64,000 bases of DNA from an uncultured Polaribacter sp. (GTDB lineage Bacteria; Bacteroidota; Bacteroidia; Flavobacteriales; Flavobacteriaceae): contig NZ_CANNFH010000002.1 of assembly GCF_947503875.1 (NCBI RefSeq), forward strand, positions 248,001 through 312,000, written 5' to 3'. Shown here piece by piece: positions 8,204 to 18,101 of the stretch. The position numbers were made by a program, and so were the translations under genes. The stretch's first letter is position 1, and every line of letters begins with the position of its first letter. The notes beneath the pieces are model-generated. The model searched no databases. It saw only the letters and a list, made by a program, of their open reading frames with translations, and had not been told where the DNA came from.

Positions 8204-9463
8204 ATGGTAAATAAAATAGTTAATTTAACTAAGACTGTTGTATTCAAAAATTTTAGTGCCCTATTAATTTTACAACTTGGTAATACTGCTTTAGCTTTAT
8301 TACTAATGCCTTACTTAATTAATATTTTAGGTGTTGGTAATTATGGTTTGTACTCTTTTGCCTTTGCAATAAGCATGTATTTAGTAATTTTAACTGACTA
8401 CGGATTTGGTTTTACAGGAGTTAAATTAATTTCAATACACAGAGATAATAAAGCAAAGGTTAGTGCTATTTTTCATTCAATACAAATTATAAAAATTGTA
8501 ATTTTAATTGCAATTTTAATTGTTTATGCTTTAGCAATTTTATTTGTAGATGCACTCTCTAAAAATAGTGAATTGTTTTTCTTATCATTTGGCGTATTAA
8601 TTGGTCAAACAATTGTACCAGTATGGTTTTTTCAAGGAATGGAGAAAATGAAGTTTATAACAATTATAAATTTAATGATAAGACTTATTGCAGTAATTTT
8701 AATTTTATTATTCGTAAAAACGCCAGAAGATATAAACTTAGCTATTGCATCGCAAGCCATTGGTTTTTCTATTGCAGGCTTGCTATCTATTTACATTGCT
8801 TACAGTAAATTTGATTTAAAGTTTAGTTTACCAAAAACCGCTGATACACTGCAGTTACTTTCTAGCAATAGACATATGTTTTTTTCGACTTTATCTCTTA
8901 ACCTTTACAAAAATTTTAACGTAGTTTTATTAGGATTTTTATCTACTAATGTAGAGGTTGGTATTTATTCTGCAGTAGAAAAAATAATTAAAGCAGTACA
9001 ATCTTTAATTGCGCCAATGTCTCAAGCAATTTACCCAAATATAAGTCTTAAATTTTCTAAATTAAAGCCAAACAAAGCAGTAATTAAACTATTTAAAATA
9101 GCAACTTACTACATTGTTCCTTTGTTTATAATAACAATTGGATTACTTCTTTTTAAAAATTATATAAAGGAGTTTTTGGGTATAGAAAACAACGAATTTT
9201 ATATTGTATTTTATATTTTACTTCCTGTAATAATTTTAGGAACTATAAATTATCTTTTGGGTATTATTGGTTTAGTTAATTTAAATAAAGAAAAATGGTT
9301 TAATAAAGCTACAATAATTGGTGGTTTAATAAATTTATCACTTTGCTTTTTATTATCAAAAACCTATGGAGCTGCAGGGTCTGCCATAGCTTTGATTTTT
9401 GCAGAGCTCATAGTACTTTTAATAGTGATTGGTTATTTGTTAAAAATAAAGAAAGCAAAATAA
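8204..9463 (+). CDS. Wzx-type polysaccharide flippase
   Basis: A 419-residue integral membrane protein with about 12 predicted helices, of the polysaccharide-transport (RfbX/Wzx) part of the MOP superfamily. The start ALLILQLGNTALALLLMPYLINILGVGNYGLYSFA and the phrase PVWFFQGMEKMKFI are typical. It would flip undecaprenyl-linked repeat units to the periplasm. Its TAA stop overlaps the ATG of the next gene by one base (taATG), so the two are coupled. Confidence 0.9.
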   Translation: MVNKIVNLTKTVVFKNFSALLILQLGNTALALLLMPYLINILGVGNYGLYSFAFAISMYLVILTDYGFGFTGVKLISIHRDNKAKVSAIFHSIQIIKIVILIAILIVYALAILFVDALSKNSELFFLSFGVLIGQTIVPVWFFQGMEKMKFITIINLMIRLIAVILILLFVKTPEDINLAIASQAIGFSIAGLLSIYIAYSKFDLKFSLPKTADTLQLLSSNRHMFFSTLSLNLYKNFNVVLLGFLSTNVEVGIYSAVEKIIKAVQSLIAPMSQAIYPNISLKFSKLKPNKAVIKLFKIATYYIVPLFIITIGLLLFKNYIKEFLGIENNEFYIVFYILLPVIILGTINYLLGIIGLVNLNKEKWFNKATIIGGLINLSLCFLLSKTYGAAGSAIALIFAELIVLLIVIGYLLKIKKAK

Positions 9464-10545
9464 TGGGTAAAACTATTTATGTACTTCATGAGAGAAGTAC
9501 AAAAGAACATTTTATTGCATTAGAGCATTATGCTTGTAAAAATAATATAACTATAAAGTATCGGGAATTTTTAATTTTAAGATATATTACAAAAAGTATT
9601 TTAAAATTAGACTTTAAACTTTTTGTACAACAGATAAAAAATTTTTTATTTTTTTTAACTGCTCTTTTTTCATCTAAAAGAAAAATTATTATTGGTATTG
9701 CTCCTTTAGATTTTTATTTGCCCTTTATTTTATTATTTTTCCAAAGACATAATTTATTCTATTTTACCTCTTGGGGAGATTGGTCTGGTAATTTTTTTCC
9801 AAAGAAAAAGTTTAGTCATTTAAGTTATATAAAAAAAACCTGGCAATATTTTTTAGAAAAAAAGGTAAAAGGTATTTTTTGCGTTACAAGTTTTGCAAAG
9901 CAAAATATGCAACAAAATTTTAAAATAAGTTGCCCAATAGTTGTAGTATCTCACGCTGTAAATAATCAAGTTAAATTTAAAAAAATAGAGAAGTCTATTA
10001 TAGATAATAATAAAATTAATTTAGTATATGCTGGTAGACTTTTAGAAAGTAAAGGTATACGAGAATTAATATATTTAATGAATAAACTAGATCAAGACAA
10101 GTATTCATTAAAAATTATTGGCAATGGTCCACTCAGAAAATTAGTAGAGCAGGCCGCAAAAAGTCAAAAAAACATACAATACTTGGGTTATGTTTCCTCT
10201 AAAGAACAGTTGTTTAATATTTACGCCAATTGTGATTTACAACTACTTTTTTCAAAAAAAAATAAGACAAGTACTTGGGAAGAATTATTTGGTATGGTAA
10301 TTATAGAAGCTTTATATTGCGGAGTTATTACAGTTGCCACAGGCCATGTAGGGCCAAAATCTATTATTAATGATGGTATAGATGGTTTTTTAATTAATGA
10401 AGATCATATTATTGAAGAAACTATGGCTATTTTAGAAAGTAATTTATTTTTAGGTAAAGAAGAGCTAGCAAAAAATAAGGCAAAACAATTTTACAAGAGT
10501 AACTTGTCAAAAAAATGGGAAGAAATATTAATTAACTTTATTTAG
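9463..10545 (+). CDS. Glycosyltransferase, GT4-like (GT-B fold)
   Basis: A 360-residue cytoplasmic transferase. The reading frame is open further upstream, but MGKTIYVLHE at 9463, overlapping the flippase stop, is the natural start. The C-terminal donor domain has LVYAGRLLESKGIRELI, KIIGNGPLRK, IQYLGYVSSKEQLF and WEELFGMVIIEALYCGV, the E-x7-E region of GT4 enzymes. A hydrophobic patch near residues 60-90 suggests membrane association. Donor and acceptor sugars cannot be inferred. Confidence 0.85.
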   Translation: MGKTIYVLHERSTKEHFIALEHYACKNNITIKYREFLILRYITKSILKLDFKLFVQQIKNFLFFLTALFSSKRKIIIGIAPLDFYLPFILLFFQRHNLFYFTSWGDWSGNFFPKKKFSHLSYIKKTWQYFLEKKVKGIFCVTSFAKQNMQQNFKISCPIVVVSHAVNNQVKFKKIEKSIIDNNKINLVYAGRLLESKGIRELIYLMNKLDQDKYSLKIIGNGPLRKLVEQAAKSQKNIQYLGYVSSKEQLFNIYANCDLQLLFSKKNKTSTWEELFGMVIIEALYCGVITVATGHVGPKSIINDGIDGFLINEDHIIEETMAILESNLFLGKEELAKNKAKQFYKSNLSKKWEEILINFI

Positions 10546-10626
10546 CTTAAAAAAATACCAAAAATACTTTATAAGCTTTAATACTAGATTTATAAAGTTT
10601 AATACATTTATAGTTTTATAAAAAAA

Positions 10627-11415
10627 ATGGATACTGTATTATTATCAATCATAATAGTAAATTATAATGGGGAACAATTTTTAAAAGATTGTATCACATC
10701 AATTAATAAATGTTGTAAGAATATTAGTTATGAAATTATTATTGTTGATAATGCCTCATCAGATAATAGCTTTAATGTATTAAAAGAACTTAATTCAGAA
10801 ATTAAGTTAATAAAAAGCAAAGAAAATCTTGGTTTTGCCAAAGGAAATAATTTAGGAGTAGCAAAGTCTAAAGGTAAATTTGTCTTACTTCTAAATAATG
10901 ATACTGTTTTATTGAGCGATATAACAAATTCCATAAATATTTTAGAAGAAAATAAAGACTTTGGAGTGCTGAGTATTAAAATGTTAGATAAAAATTCAAA
11001 CTATGCAAAATCTGCTGGTAGATTTCCAACAATTTTAAATCTTTTATTTTTTTCTAAATTGTTTTTAAATAAAAATGGATTTTCCGACGGTAACTTCTCA
11101 AATAAATTGTTAGAAGTAGATTGGGTTCAAGGATCTTTTTTATTATTAAGCAGAAGCTTATATCTTAAAGTTAACGGTTTAGATGAAGATTATTTTATGT
11201 ATGTAGAAGATGTTGATTTTTGTAAAAAAATTAAAAAATTAGATAAGAAAGTGGTGTATCAATCCAATCAATCTTACCTTCATTTTGGGGGTTTTAACCC
11301 CTCAAGAAAAAAATTATTAATAGACGGTTATTTATTGTATGTTAAAAAGCATTTTACCATTTTTAAACCTTTGGCCTTATTGGTATTAAAATTCAAAAAG
11401 AGCATTTCTATATGA
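10627..11415 (+). CDS. Glycosyltransferase family 2, rhamnosyltransferase-like
   Basis: A 262-residue GT-A enzyme. It begins LSIIIVNYNGEQFLKDCI, then EIIIVDNASSDNS, LGFAKGNNLG, LLLNNDTVL in the place of the DxD metal site, and VDWVQGSFLLLSR with YFMYVEDVDFCKKI as the acceptor-side motif. This set is typical of WbbL-like rhamnosyltransferases, which fits rfbC nearby. The 81-base gap before it is the largest inside the cluster and is very A+T rich. It overlaps the next gene by four bases (ATGA). Confidence 0.87.
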   Translation: MDTVLLSIIIVNYNGEQFLKDCITSINKCCKNISYEIIIVDNASSDNSFNVLKELNSEIKLIKSKENLGFAKGNNLGVAKSKGKFVLLLNNDTVLLSDITNSINILEENKDFGVLSIKMLDKNSNYAKSAGRFPTILNLLFFSKLFLNKNGFSDGNFSNKLLEVDWVQGSFLLLSRSLYLKVNGLDEDYFMYVEDVDFCKKIKKLDKKVVYQSNQSYLHFGGFNPSRKKLLIDGYLLYVKKHFTIFKPLALLVLKFKKSISI

Positions 11416-12083
11416 AGTTACTGTTTCAAAAATTACTAAAACGTTTTGGCAAAACGTATGTTATAGATGATAACATACCAAATAGCTTTATTTTAAGCGT
11501 ACTTTTAAAAAGGTTTTTTATGATTTTTAGAGGGGTGTTATTTTACAGGAAAGCCGTTTTTTTGGGAAAAAGCGTAAATCTTAAGAATAAAAAAAATATT
11601 TTTCTAGAAAAACATGTTACCATAGAAAATAATGTGATAATAGATGGTTTTTGTGAAGAAAAATTAGAAATAGGTACTAACTCTAAAATAGGTGCTTATT
11701 CAGAGGTAAGCTGCAGTGGTCACTTTTCTAAATACGGGAAAGGTTTTGTTTTAGGTAATAATTCAGGTGTAGGTAAATTCGCTTTTTTTGGAGCAGCAGG
11801 TGGTATAGAAATTGGGAACAATGTTATCATGGGAGAATATGTTTCATTTCATTCTCAAAACCATAATTTCTTAGCTAAAGATAAATTAATTAAAGATCAA
11901 GGTGTTACCTCTAAAGGTATTACATTAGGAAATAATATTTGGGTTGGTGCAAAATGCACTTTTTTAGATGGTTCTTCAATAGGAGATAACTCTGTTGTAG
12001 CAGCAGGAGCTTTGGTTAAAGATATTTTCCCTAATAACGTTTTAGTTGCAGGTGTCCCAGCTAAGATTATAAAAAAAATATAA
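11412..12083 (+). CDS. Left-handed beta-helix acetyltransferase (WbbJ-like)
   Basis: A 223-residue hexapeptide-repeat protein. Repeats of the form [LIV]-G-x4 run from about residue 60 to 215, with the HSQNHNF segment near residue 152 carrying the probable catalytic His, and GNNIWVGAKCTFLDGSSIGDNSVVAAGALVKD as the typical acetyl-CoA-binding coil. It most likely O-acetylates a sugar of the surface polysaccharide. It overlaps the preceding GT2 gene by four bases and is followed by a GT4 gene after nine bases. Confidence 0.87.
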   Translation: MKLLFQKLLKRFGKTYVIDDNIPNSFILSVLLKRFFMIFRGVLFYRKAVFLGKSVNLKNKKNIFLEKHVTIENNVIIDGFCEEKLEIGTNSKIGAYSEVSCSGHFSKYGKGFVLGNNSGVGKFAFFGAAGGIEIGNNVIMGEYVSFHSQNHNFLAKDKLIKDQGVTSKGITLGNNIWVGAKCTFLDGSSIGDNSVVAAGALVKDIFPNNVLVAGVPAKIIKKI

Positions 12084-12092
12084 AGTATTGTT

Positions 12093-13202
12093 ATGAAAAT
12101 ATTTGTTGATGGTTATTTATTAAATAAAGAACATCAAGGAACAAAAACATATATAAAAGAGCTATACAAGGAATTTGCAAAACAAAACCCTGATTTTCTC
12201 ATCTATATTGCTTGTTTTAAAGATAATGTTTTAGAAAACGAATTTAAAGACTTCTTAAATATTAAGTTTTTATATTTTAAAAATACCAAAAGAGTTTTTA
12301 GAATGCTTTTTGAAATTCCTAAAATTATTGCAAAATATAATTTTGATTATGCTCATTTTCAATATGTATTGCCTTTTTCTAGAACTAAAAAATGCAAGTA
12401 TATTGTAACAATACATGATATTTTATTTAATGACTTTAAAGAATATTTTTCGAATTTTTACCAGATAAAAAGAAATTTTTTATTTAAATATAGTGCCAAA
12501 ACAGCTGATATTTTATTAACAGTATCATCATATTCTAAAGAAAGAATATGTAAGCTTTATAAAGTTAAAGAAGAGAAAGTATTTATAACACCAAATGGAG
12601 TTAATAATGCTTTTTTAGAGATATATAACAAGAAAACAGCGATTGATTATATTTACAAAAAGTACAAGGTTAATAACTATATATTGTATGTTAGTAGAAT
12701 AGAGCCTAGAAAAAATCAACAATTATTACTTAAAGTTTTGCCACAATTAGAACAACAAGATGTAAAACTTGTTTTTATTGGATTTAAAACAATAGCTAAT
12801 AAAATTTTAGATAAAGAGTACAAAGCCTTACCTAGCAAGTTAAAAAAGAATGTGTTTTTTTTCGATAAAATTTCAGATCAAGATTTGATTGAATTTTATA
12901 AAGCTGCAAAATTATTTGTTTATCCTACTTTTGCAGAAGGTTTTGGTATACCTCCTTTAGAAGCGGCAGCACTAAAAATACCTGTGATTTGCTCTAATAG
13001 TACCGCAATGCAAGATTTTAGTTTTTTTAAACCATATCTTATCAATGTAAATAATACTGCACTTTTAGTAGAAAAAATCTCTGAAGTTTTAATTGATACA
13101 AACCAAAAACACCTAGAGCAAGTACAAACCGAAATAAGAAAGCATTATACTTGGGTAGAAGTTTCCAGAACCTTTCTGCGTATTTTAGAGGAAAATAAAT
13201 AA
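12093..13202 (+). CDS. Glycosyltransferase family 4
   Basis: A 369-residue GT-B enzyme. The acceptor half includes GTKTYIKELYKEF and YIVTIHDILFNDF. The donor half has ILYVSRIEPRKNQQLLLKVL, FFFDKISDQDLIEFYKAAKLFVYPTFAEGFGIPPLEAAA, the signature of mannosyl- or rhamnosyl-transferase-like GT4 proteins with the E-x7-E pair. It lies in the middle of the cluster, nine bases after the acetyltransferase gene. Sugar specificity is unknown. Confidence 0.9.
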   Translation: MKIFVDGYLLNKEHQGTKTYIKELYKEFAKQNPDFLIYIACFKDNVLENEFKDFLNIKFLYFKNTKRVFRMLFEIPKIIAKYNFDYAHFQYVLPFSRTKKCKYIVTIHDILFNDFKEYFSNFYQIKRNFLFKYSAKTADILLTVSSYSKERICKLYKVKEEKVFITPNGVNNAFLEIYNKKTAIDYIYKKYKVNNYILYVSRIEPRKNQQLLLKVLPQLEQQDVKLVFIGFKTIANKILDKEYKALPSKLKKNVFFFDKISDQDLIEFYKAAKLFVYPTFAEGFGIPPLEAAALKIPVICSNSTAMQDFSFFKPYLINVNNTALLVEKISEVLIDTNQKHLEQVQTEIRKHYTWVEVSRTFLRILEENK

Positions 13203-13212
13203 AAAAGCTAAT

Positions 13213-14439
13213 TTGTTAAAAATAAATTTTCATACTACGTTGTTTACGGCATTTTTAATAATTGTAATTGCTGTACCTATATTTCAACTACATTATTTAT
13301 TATTTGCAATTCTAAGCATTCTGTGTTATGCTAAAGTTTCTCAAAAAATAGTAGAAATTATAGTTTATTTATCGGTAATTTTAATCATCGCTTTAATAGC
13401 TTCTACTTTTAATTTCTTTACTTTTTACGATTGGCTTAAGGATTTTGCTTATTTGTCTAAGCCAATATTAGCGATTCTTGCGGGGTTTTTATTAGCGAAA
13501 AAAATTAATAATTTTAAAAGAATTCTTAAAATTATTGTTGCTGTATCTCTTTTATTTGCAGTGATACATTTATTTAAGATTATTTTTTTTGTTGATTTTT
13601 CTTCGGCAACAGTTAGTGATATAAGACGTATTGGCGGGCTTTCTAATGAGATTGAAATTTTAGCTATTGCAGTATTACTTATTTCATTTAAAATTAAGGA
13701 AATAAATATTATTAAAAATCCTTTTTATAAAAAAATAATTATAGTTGTTTTACTCACTTCATTTTGTTTTTACTTTTCTAGAACAATGCTAGTTACTCTA
13801 TTTTTGCTACTTTTAGCAGCTTTTGGATACTTAAAGATTACTTCTAAAGGGCTTAAATACGGTGCACTAGTGCTTACTTTTTTTGCTTTATTTTATGCGT
13901 ATCTTTTTAATGCAGATATAAAAAGAGGGCAATCTGGTTTTGAATCTTTTTTATATAAAATGAAAAATGCTCCAGCAGAGGTTTTTTCTCCGGCAAAAAG
14001 TATAGATAAAAAAAATCATAAAAACTTATGGGACAGATGGCGAGCATATGAAGCTAATATGGCTTTGAGTCAAATGTCAACTTATGATGAATATTTAATT
14101 GGTAAAGGTTTAGGTTCTTTAGTAGATTTAGAGTTTGCAGCTCCATTAGGAGAAAAAAATATAAGATATATACCTATTTTACATAATGGTTATGTAAATA
14201 TATTATTTAAATCTGGAGTTTTTGGCCTAGTTTTTTATCTATTGCTATTATTCTCACTATCTTTATTCTCTTATAAAAAAAATAAAAATAGTAAAAATAC
14301 GGTAGCAAATAATTTAATTGGTGGGTTGGCAATTCATTACGTTTTTACAACATTAATTGTTACCGGTATTTATAATAATACAGAACCTTACGCTTTTATT
14401 TTAGGGGTTCTACTTTATCAAAGCAGTCAAAAAGAATAG
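13213..14439 (+). CDS. O-antigen polymerase/ligase-like membrane protein (first)
   Basis: A 408-residue, TTG-started, polytopic protein with about ten helices and one large loop (residues about 240-325) between the late helices, the plan shared by Wzy polymerases and WaaL ligases. The motif RWRAYEANMALSQMS...GKGLGS...HNGYVNILFKSGVFGLVFYLLLL matches the Wzy_C domain, with the His of HNGY. A second protein of the same type lies at 15506, so one may polymerise the repeat unit and the other ligate it; sequence alone does not say which. Confidence 0.75.
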   Translation: MLKINFHTTLFTAFLIIVIAVPIFQLHYLLFAILSILCYAKVSQKIVEIIVYLSVILIIALIASTFNFFTFYDWLKDFAYLSKPILAILAGFLLAKKINNFKRILKIIVAVSLLFAVIHLFKIIFFVDFSSATVSDIRRIGGLSNEIEILAIAVLLISFKIKEINIIKNPFYKKIIIVVLLTSFCFYFSRTMLVTLFLLLLAAFGYLKITSKGLKYGALVLTFFALFYAYLFNADIKRGQSGFESFLYKMKNAPAEVFSPAKSIDKKNHKNLWDRWRAYEANMALSQMSTYDEYLIGKGLGSLVDLEFAAPLGEKNIRYIPILHNGYVNILFKSGVFGLVFYLLLLFSLSLFSYKKNKNSKNTVANNLIGGLAIHYVFTTLIVTGIYNNTEPYAFILGVLLYQSSQKE

Positions 14440-14442
14440 TAA

Positions 14443-15552
14443 TTGAAACAAAAAATAAAAATAGGAATAATTGGCACTAGAGGAATTCCAAACCATTATG
14501 GTGGTTTTGAGCAATTTGCAGAATATCTAGCTGTATTTTTGGTAGAAAACAACTGCGAGGTTTTTGTTTATAATTCTTCAAATCATCCGTATCAAGAGAA
14601 AACTTACAAAGGTGTTCAAATTGTACATTGCTCAGATCCGGAAGATAAAATGGGTACTGTTGGGCAATTTATTTACGATTTAAATTGCATTTTAGATACA
14701 AAAAAAAGAGATTTAGATATTATTTTACAATTAGGTTATACAAGTAGTTCTATTTGGTCTTTACTTTTTCCTAAAAAGCCAATTATAATTACAAATATGG
14801 ATGGTTTAGAATGGAAGAGGAGTAAATACACGTTTTTTGTAAGAAGATTTTTAAAATATGCTGAAAAATTAGGCGTTAAGTATAGCGATTTTTTAGTTTC
14901 AGATTCAGAGGGAATTAAAAAATATATTGATAAAAAATACAAGAAAAATTCTAAATATATAGCTTACGGTAGTAATATTGTAAATAATGCAGACGAAGCA
15001 ATTTTAGAGAGGTTTAACGTAAAAAAGTTAAACTACAATATGTTAATTGCTAGAATAGAGCCAGAAAATAATGTAGAAACTATTTTAGATGGAGTTGTGT
15101 TGAGTAAGACTACCACCCCTTTTTTAGTGGTCGGTAACTACAAGAATAATAGCTTTGGTAAAAGATTAAAACAAAAGTACAATAATACCAATCAAATTAT
15201 CTTTCTAGGAAGCATTTATGATGCAAATGCTTTAAACTCTTTGCGTTATTTTTCTAACCTCTATTTTCATGGTCATTCAGTGGGCGGAACAAACCCTTCT
15301 CTATTAGAGGCTATGGGGTCTAGTAATTTAATTATAGCACACAATAATATATTCAATAAAGCAGTTTTAAAAGAAGATGCTTATTATTTTTATTGTGCAG
15401 AAGATGTTAGTTTTTACTTAAATAATAAAAATAAACAATCAGAATCTATTAAAATAGAAAATAATAAAGACAAAATTAGAAACGAATTTGATATTAATAA
15501 AATAAATGGCAACTACCTCTCGTATTTTTATGACTGTCTTGCAACGCATTAA
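14443..15552 (+). CDS. DUF1972-type glycosyltransferase (rhamnosyltransferase-like)
   Basis: A 369-residue GT-B protein starting at TTG. The N-terminus KIGIIGTRGIPNHYGGFEQFAEYLA is the DUF1972 signature, followed by LQLGYTSSSIW and the donor-domain segment FLGSIYDANALNSLRYFSNLYFHGHSVGGTNPSLLEAMGSSNLI. Proteins of this group are often annotated as rhamnosyltransferases, which agrees with rfbC in the cluster, but this is not proof. It starts three bases after the previous stop and runs 47 bases into the next frame. Confidence 0.87.
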   Translation: MKQKIKIGIIGTRGIPNHYGGFEQFAEYLAVFLVENNCEVFVYNSSNHPYQEKTYKGVQIVHCSDPEDKMGTVGQFIYDLNCILDTKKRDLDIILQLGYTSSSIWSLLFPKKPIIITNMDGLEWKRSKYTFFVRRFLKYAEKLGVKYSDFLVSDSEGIKKYIDKKYKKNSKYIAYGSNIVNNADEAILERFNVKKLNYNMLIARIEPENNVETILDGVVLSKTTTPFLVVGNYKNNSFGKRLKQKYNNTNQIIFLGSIYDANALNSLRYFSNLYFHGHSVGGTNPSLLEAMGSSNLIIAHNNIFNKAVLKEDAYYFYCAEDVSFYLNNKNKQSESIKIENNKDKIRNEFDINKINGNYLSYFYDCLATH

Positions 15553-16753
15553 ATTACTTTCAATTTTAGATGTATTATTTATTTTAATTTTAGTAACACT
15601 TCCTTTAGGAGTGTATGTTATAAATAGTATTGCTGTAGCGTTCTTCTTTGTATATGCATTTTACTTAAATATTAAAACCAAACAAGGTTTTCATTTTTCT
15701 AGGTTAGGTTATTTTTTTGTTGCGCTGTATATATTATTTGTATTTTCTTTAATCTGGACAAATAATATAGAAAATACTAGACTTGGTTTAGAGCGTTTTT
15801 TATCTTATTTAATATTACCAATTACGTTTGCATTACTCCATAAAAGTAAAATAAATAAAAATTTAGTTTTAAAAATATTTTCGAATACTTTGGTTTTGTA
15901 TGCCATATATTGTATTTCTTTTGGTGTACTTAAAGTTCTAAGATTTGGAGATAAAAAATTTCTTTTTTATCATGATTTAAGTGGTAATCTAAGTCAATTA
16001 AACGCAATTTATTTATCTGTTTTTACAAGCTTGGCAATTTGTTTTTTACTTTTTAAAGAGGTGAAATCAAAAAAGGATTATATTAAAGCTACCTTTTTAA
16101 TGCTTTTTTTATTACTACTATCGTCAAAAATTATCATTGCAACTGTTTTTACAATTATAGGTTTTAGATTTTTTTTTACGATAACAAAAAAAATAAATTT
16201 TAAAAAGTGGCTCTTATACTTACCTTTTTTTTTGATAATAATAGCGTTAAGTTCATACAAATTAAGCAATAGAATAAAAGTAGAATTTCAGGAAACTAAT
16301 TTATCTGAAGTTTTGGAAACAAAAGATTTTGGACATGTCTACTTATGGACAGGGTTTGGGTTAAGGGCTTTTCAGGTTAAAGTTTTTTTCGAAATTGTTA
16401 AAGAAAAAGAAGTTTTTTGGTTAGGTTTGGGCTTAAATAATTCGCAAGATGTCTTAAAGGAAAAATATAAAGAATATAATTTGTATCCTGGTTTTTATTA
16501 CTATAATTTTCACAATCAATATTTACAAGTTTTTGCAGAATTAGGTTTCATAGGCCTTATTCTTTTATTGAGTGCTTTTTATATAATTTTAAGAAAAGCA
16601 ATAAATACTAAAGATTATTTTTTATTATCCTTTATAATTCTAATATTAGTAGTTTGCATAACAGAATCTTTTCTTTGGAGACAAAGAGGTATGGTGTGTT
16701 TTATTGCTTTAGCATTGTTATTAACTAAAAAAAACAATTATATTCTTGATTAA
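15506..16753 (+). CDS. O-antigen ligase/polymerase-like membrane protein (second)
   Basis: A 415-residue polytopic membrane protein with about eleven helices. The late loop has YLWTGFGLRAFQVKVFFEIVKE, GLGLNNSQDVL and YNFHNQYLQVFAELGFIGLILLL; the H-N-Q-Y-L-Q motif is typical of the Wzy_C/O-antigen ligase family. The start is uncertain: ATG 15506 gives a 47-base overlap with the previous gene, while ATG 15530 or TTG 15539 would shorten it. It overlaps the next gene by eight bases. Confidence 0.78.
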   Translation: MATTSRIFMTVLQRIKLLSILDVLFILILVTLPLGVYVINSIAVAFFFVYAFYLNIKTKQGFHFSRLGYFFVALYILFVFSLIWTNNIENTRLGLERFLSYLILPITFALLHKSKINKNLVLKIFSNTLVLYAIYCISFGVLKVLRFGDKKFLFYHDLSGNLSQLNAIYLSVFTSLAICFLLFKEVKSKKDYIKATFLMLFLLLLSSKIIIATVFTIIGFRFFFTITKKINFKKWLLYLPFFLIIIALSSYKLSNRIKVEFQETNLSEVLETKDFGHVYLWTGFGLRAFQVKVFFEIVKEKEVFWLGLGLNNSQDVLKEKYKEYNLYPGFYYYNFHNQYLQVFAELGFIGLILLLSAFYIILRKAINTKDYFLLSFIILILVVCITESFLWRQRGMVCFIALALLLTKKNNYILD

Positions 16754-18098
16754 AAAAAGATCCATATTTATAAGACCATTGGTTATAACTTTAGATTTAT
16801 TTCTAATTATTGCTGTTGTCTATTTTATATCAGATAAGGAGTATTTAAATTTTTCTTTTCTTTCTTTTATTTTACTTTTTTGGATTTTAATTTCCTACTA
16901 CACAAAATTTTATAATGTGTATAGATATACACATGTATCTAGATTAGTTACGTTGTTATTGTCTCAGTTTTTTGTTTTTTCTTTAGCTTATTTAAGTTAT
17001 TTTACAATTTTTAAAGAGGGAAAAATAATTAGTAATCAATTATTAATTATAACTACCATTTTTAGTTTCGTAAGTTTCTTTAAATTCTTAATTTTTTACT
17101 TGTTAAAAAAGTATAGACAGGATGGTAAAAATTATAGAAATGTTGTTCTTTATGGTGAGTTTAAAGCAGCAAAAAAGTTAGAGCACTTATTTAATCGTAA
17201 AAATGATTTAGGGTATCGTTTCTTTGGTTTTTTTTCAGATAAAGTCTTTGCATCTTCTAAGTATTTAGGAAATATAGAGAGTAGTTTCACGTACTTACTT
17301 AGTAACGATATAGATGAGATGTATTGCGATGCTACTAGTCTAAGTGAAAAAGTTTTTTCTAAAATTAGAAATTTCGCAGAAAAAAACGCCATAGATCTTC
17401 GGGTTTTACCAGAAAATAAGGCAATTTACAGTAAAAATTATGTTTTAGAATATTTTGGAACAATACCGATTTTAAAGCCTAAATCCTTACCTTTTGAGCG
17501 TATAGAAACCCATGTTTTAAAACGAATCTTCGATATCTTTTTTTCATCTTTTGTCTGTGTATTTTTACTTTCTTGGTTAGTACCGCTAATTTGGATTATT
17601 ATTAGAATTGATTCTGAAGGTACTCTTTTTTTTAAACAGAAAAGAGACGGTTTAAACGGAAAACAGTTTTATTGTTACAAGTTTAGATCTATGAAAAAAA
17701 ATGGAAATTCAGACTTGATTTCTGCAACTAAAAATGATAAAAGGATTACCAAAGTGGGGGCGTTTTTAAGAAAAACAAGTTTAGACGAATTGCCTCAATT
17801 TTTTAATGTTTTCTTGGGAGATATGAGTGTTGTAGGCCCTAGACCACATATTAATGTACAAACAAAGAAGTACACTAAAGAAGTAGAAAATTACTTAATT
17901 AGGCACTCTGTAAAGCCCGGTATTACTGGTTTAGCACAAATTAGTGGTTATCGAGGTGAAATTATCAAAAAGTCTGATATTGACAATAGAGTTAGATTAG
18001 ATATATTTTATATAGAGAACTGGTCTTTTTTCTTAGATATAAAGATAATTGCTCAAACAATAATTAATGTTTTTAAAAATGAAGAAAAAGCATATTAG
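16746..18098 (+). CDS. Polyprenyl-phosphate sugar-1-phosphate transferase (WcaJ-like initiating enzyme)
   Basis: A 450-residue, TTG-started protein. Residues 1-120 form four N-terminal helices, 130-250 a CoA-binding-like Rossmann domain, and about 255-450 the bacterial sugar-transferase domain with a reentrant helix (RIFDIFFSSFVCVFLLSWLVPLIWIIIRI). Catalytic-domain motifs are FKQKRDGLNGKQFYCYKFRSM, TSLDELPQFFNVFLGDMSVVGPRPH and GITGLAQISGYRG. It would load the first sugar phosphate on undecaprenyl phosphate, starting repeat-unit synthesis for this cluster. Confidence 0.92.
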   Translation: MIKKRSIFIRPLVITLDLFLIIAVVYFISDKEYLNFSFLSFILLFWILISYYTKFYNVYRYTHVSRLVTLLLSQFFVFSLAYLSYFTIFKEGKIISNQLLIITTIFSFVSFFKFLIFYLLKKYRQDGKNYRNVVLYGEFKAAKKLEHLFNRKNDLGYRFFGFFSDKVFASSKYLGNIESSFTYLLSNDIDEMYCDATSLSEKVFSKIRNFAEKNAIDLRVLPENKAIYSKNYVLEYFGTIPILKPKSLPFERIETHVLKRIFDIFFSSFVCVFLLSWLVPLIWIIIRIDSEGTLFFKQKRDGLNGKQFYCYKFRSMKKNGNSDLISATKNDKRITKVGAFLRKTSLDELPQFFNVFLGDMSVVGPRPHINVQTKKYTKEVENYLIRHSVKPGITGLAQISGYRGEIIKKSDIDNRVRLDIFYIENWSFFLDIKIIAQTIINVFKNEEKAY

Positions 18099-18101
18099 GT
18101 C

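Noticed and set aside
9343..9462. N-terminal extension of the GT4-like gene
   Set aside because: It lies entirely inside the flippase gene in another frame; ATG 9463 overlaps the flippase stop and gives a normal transferase start.
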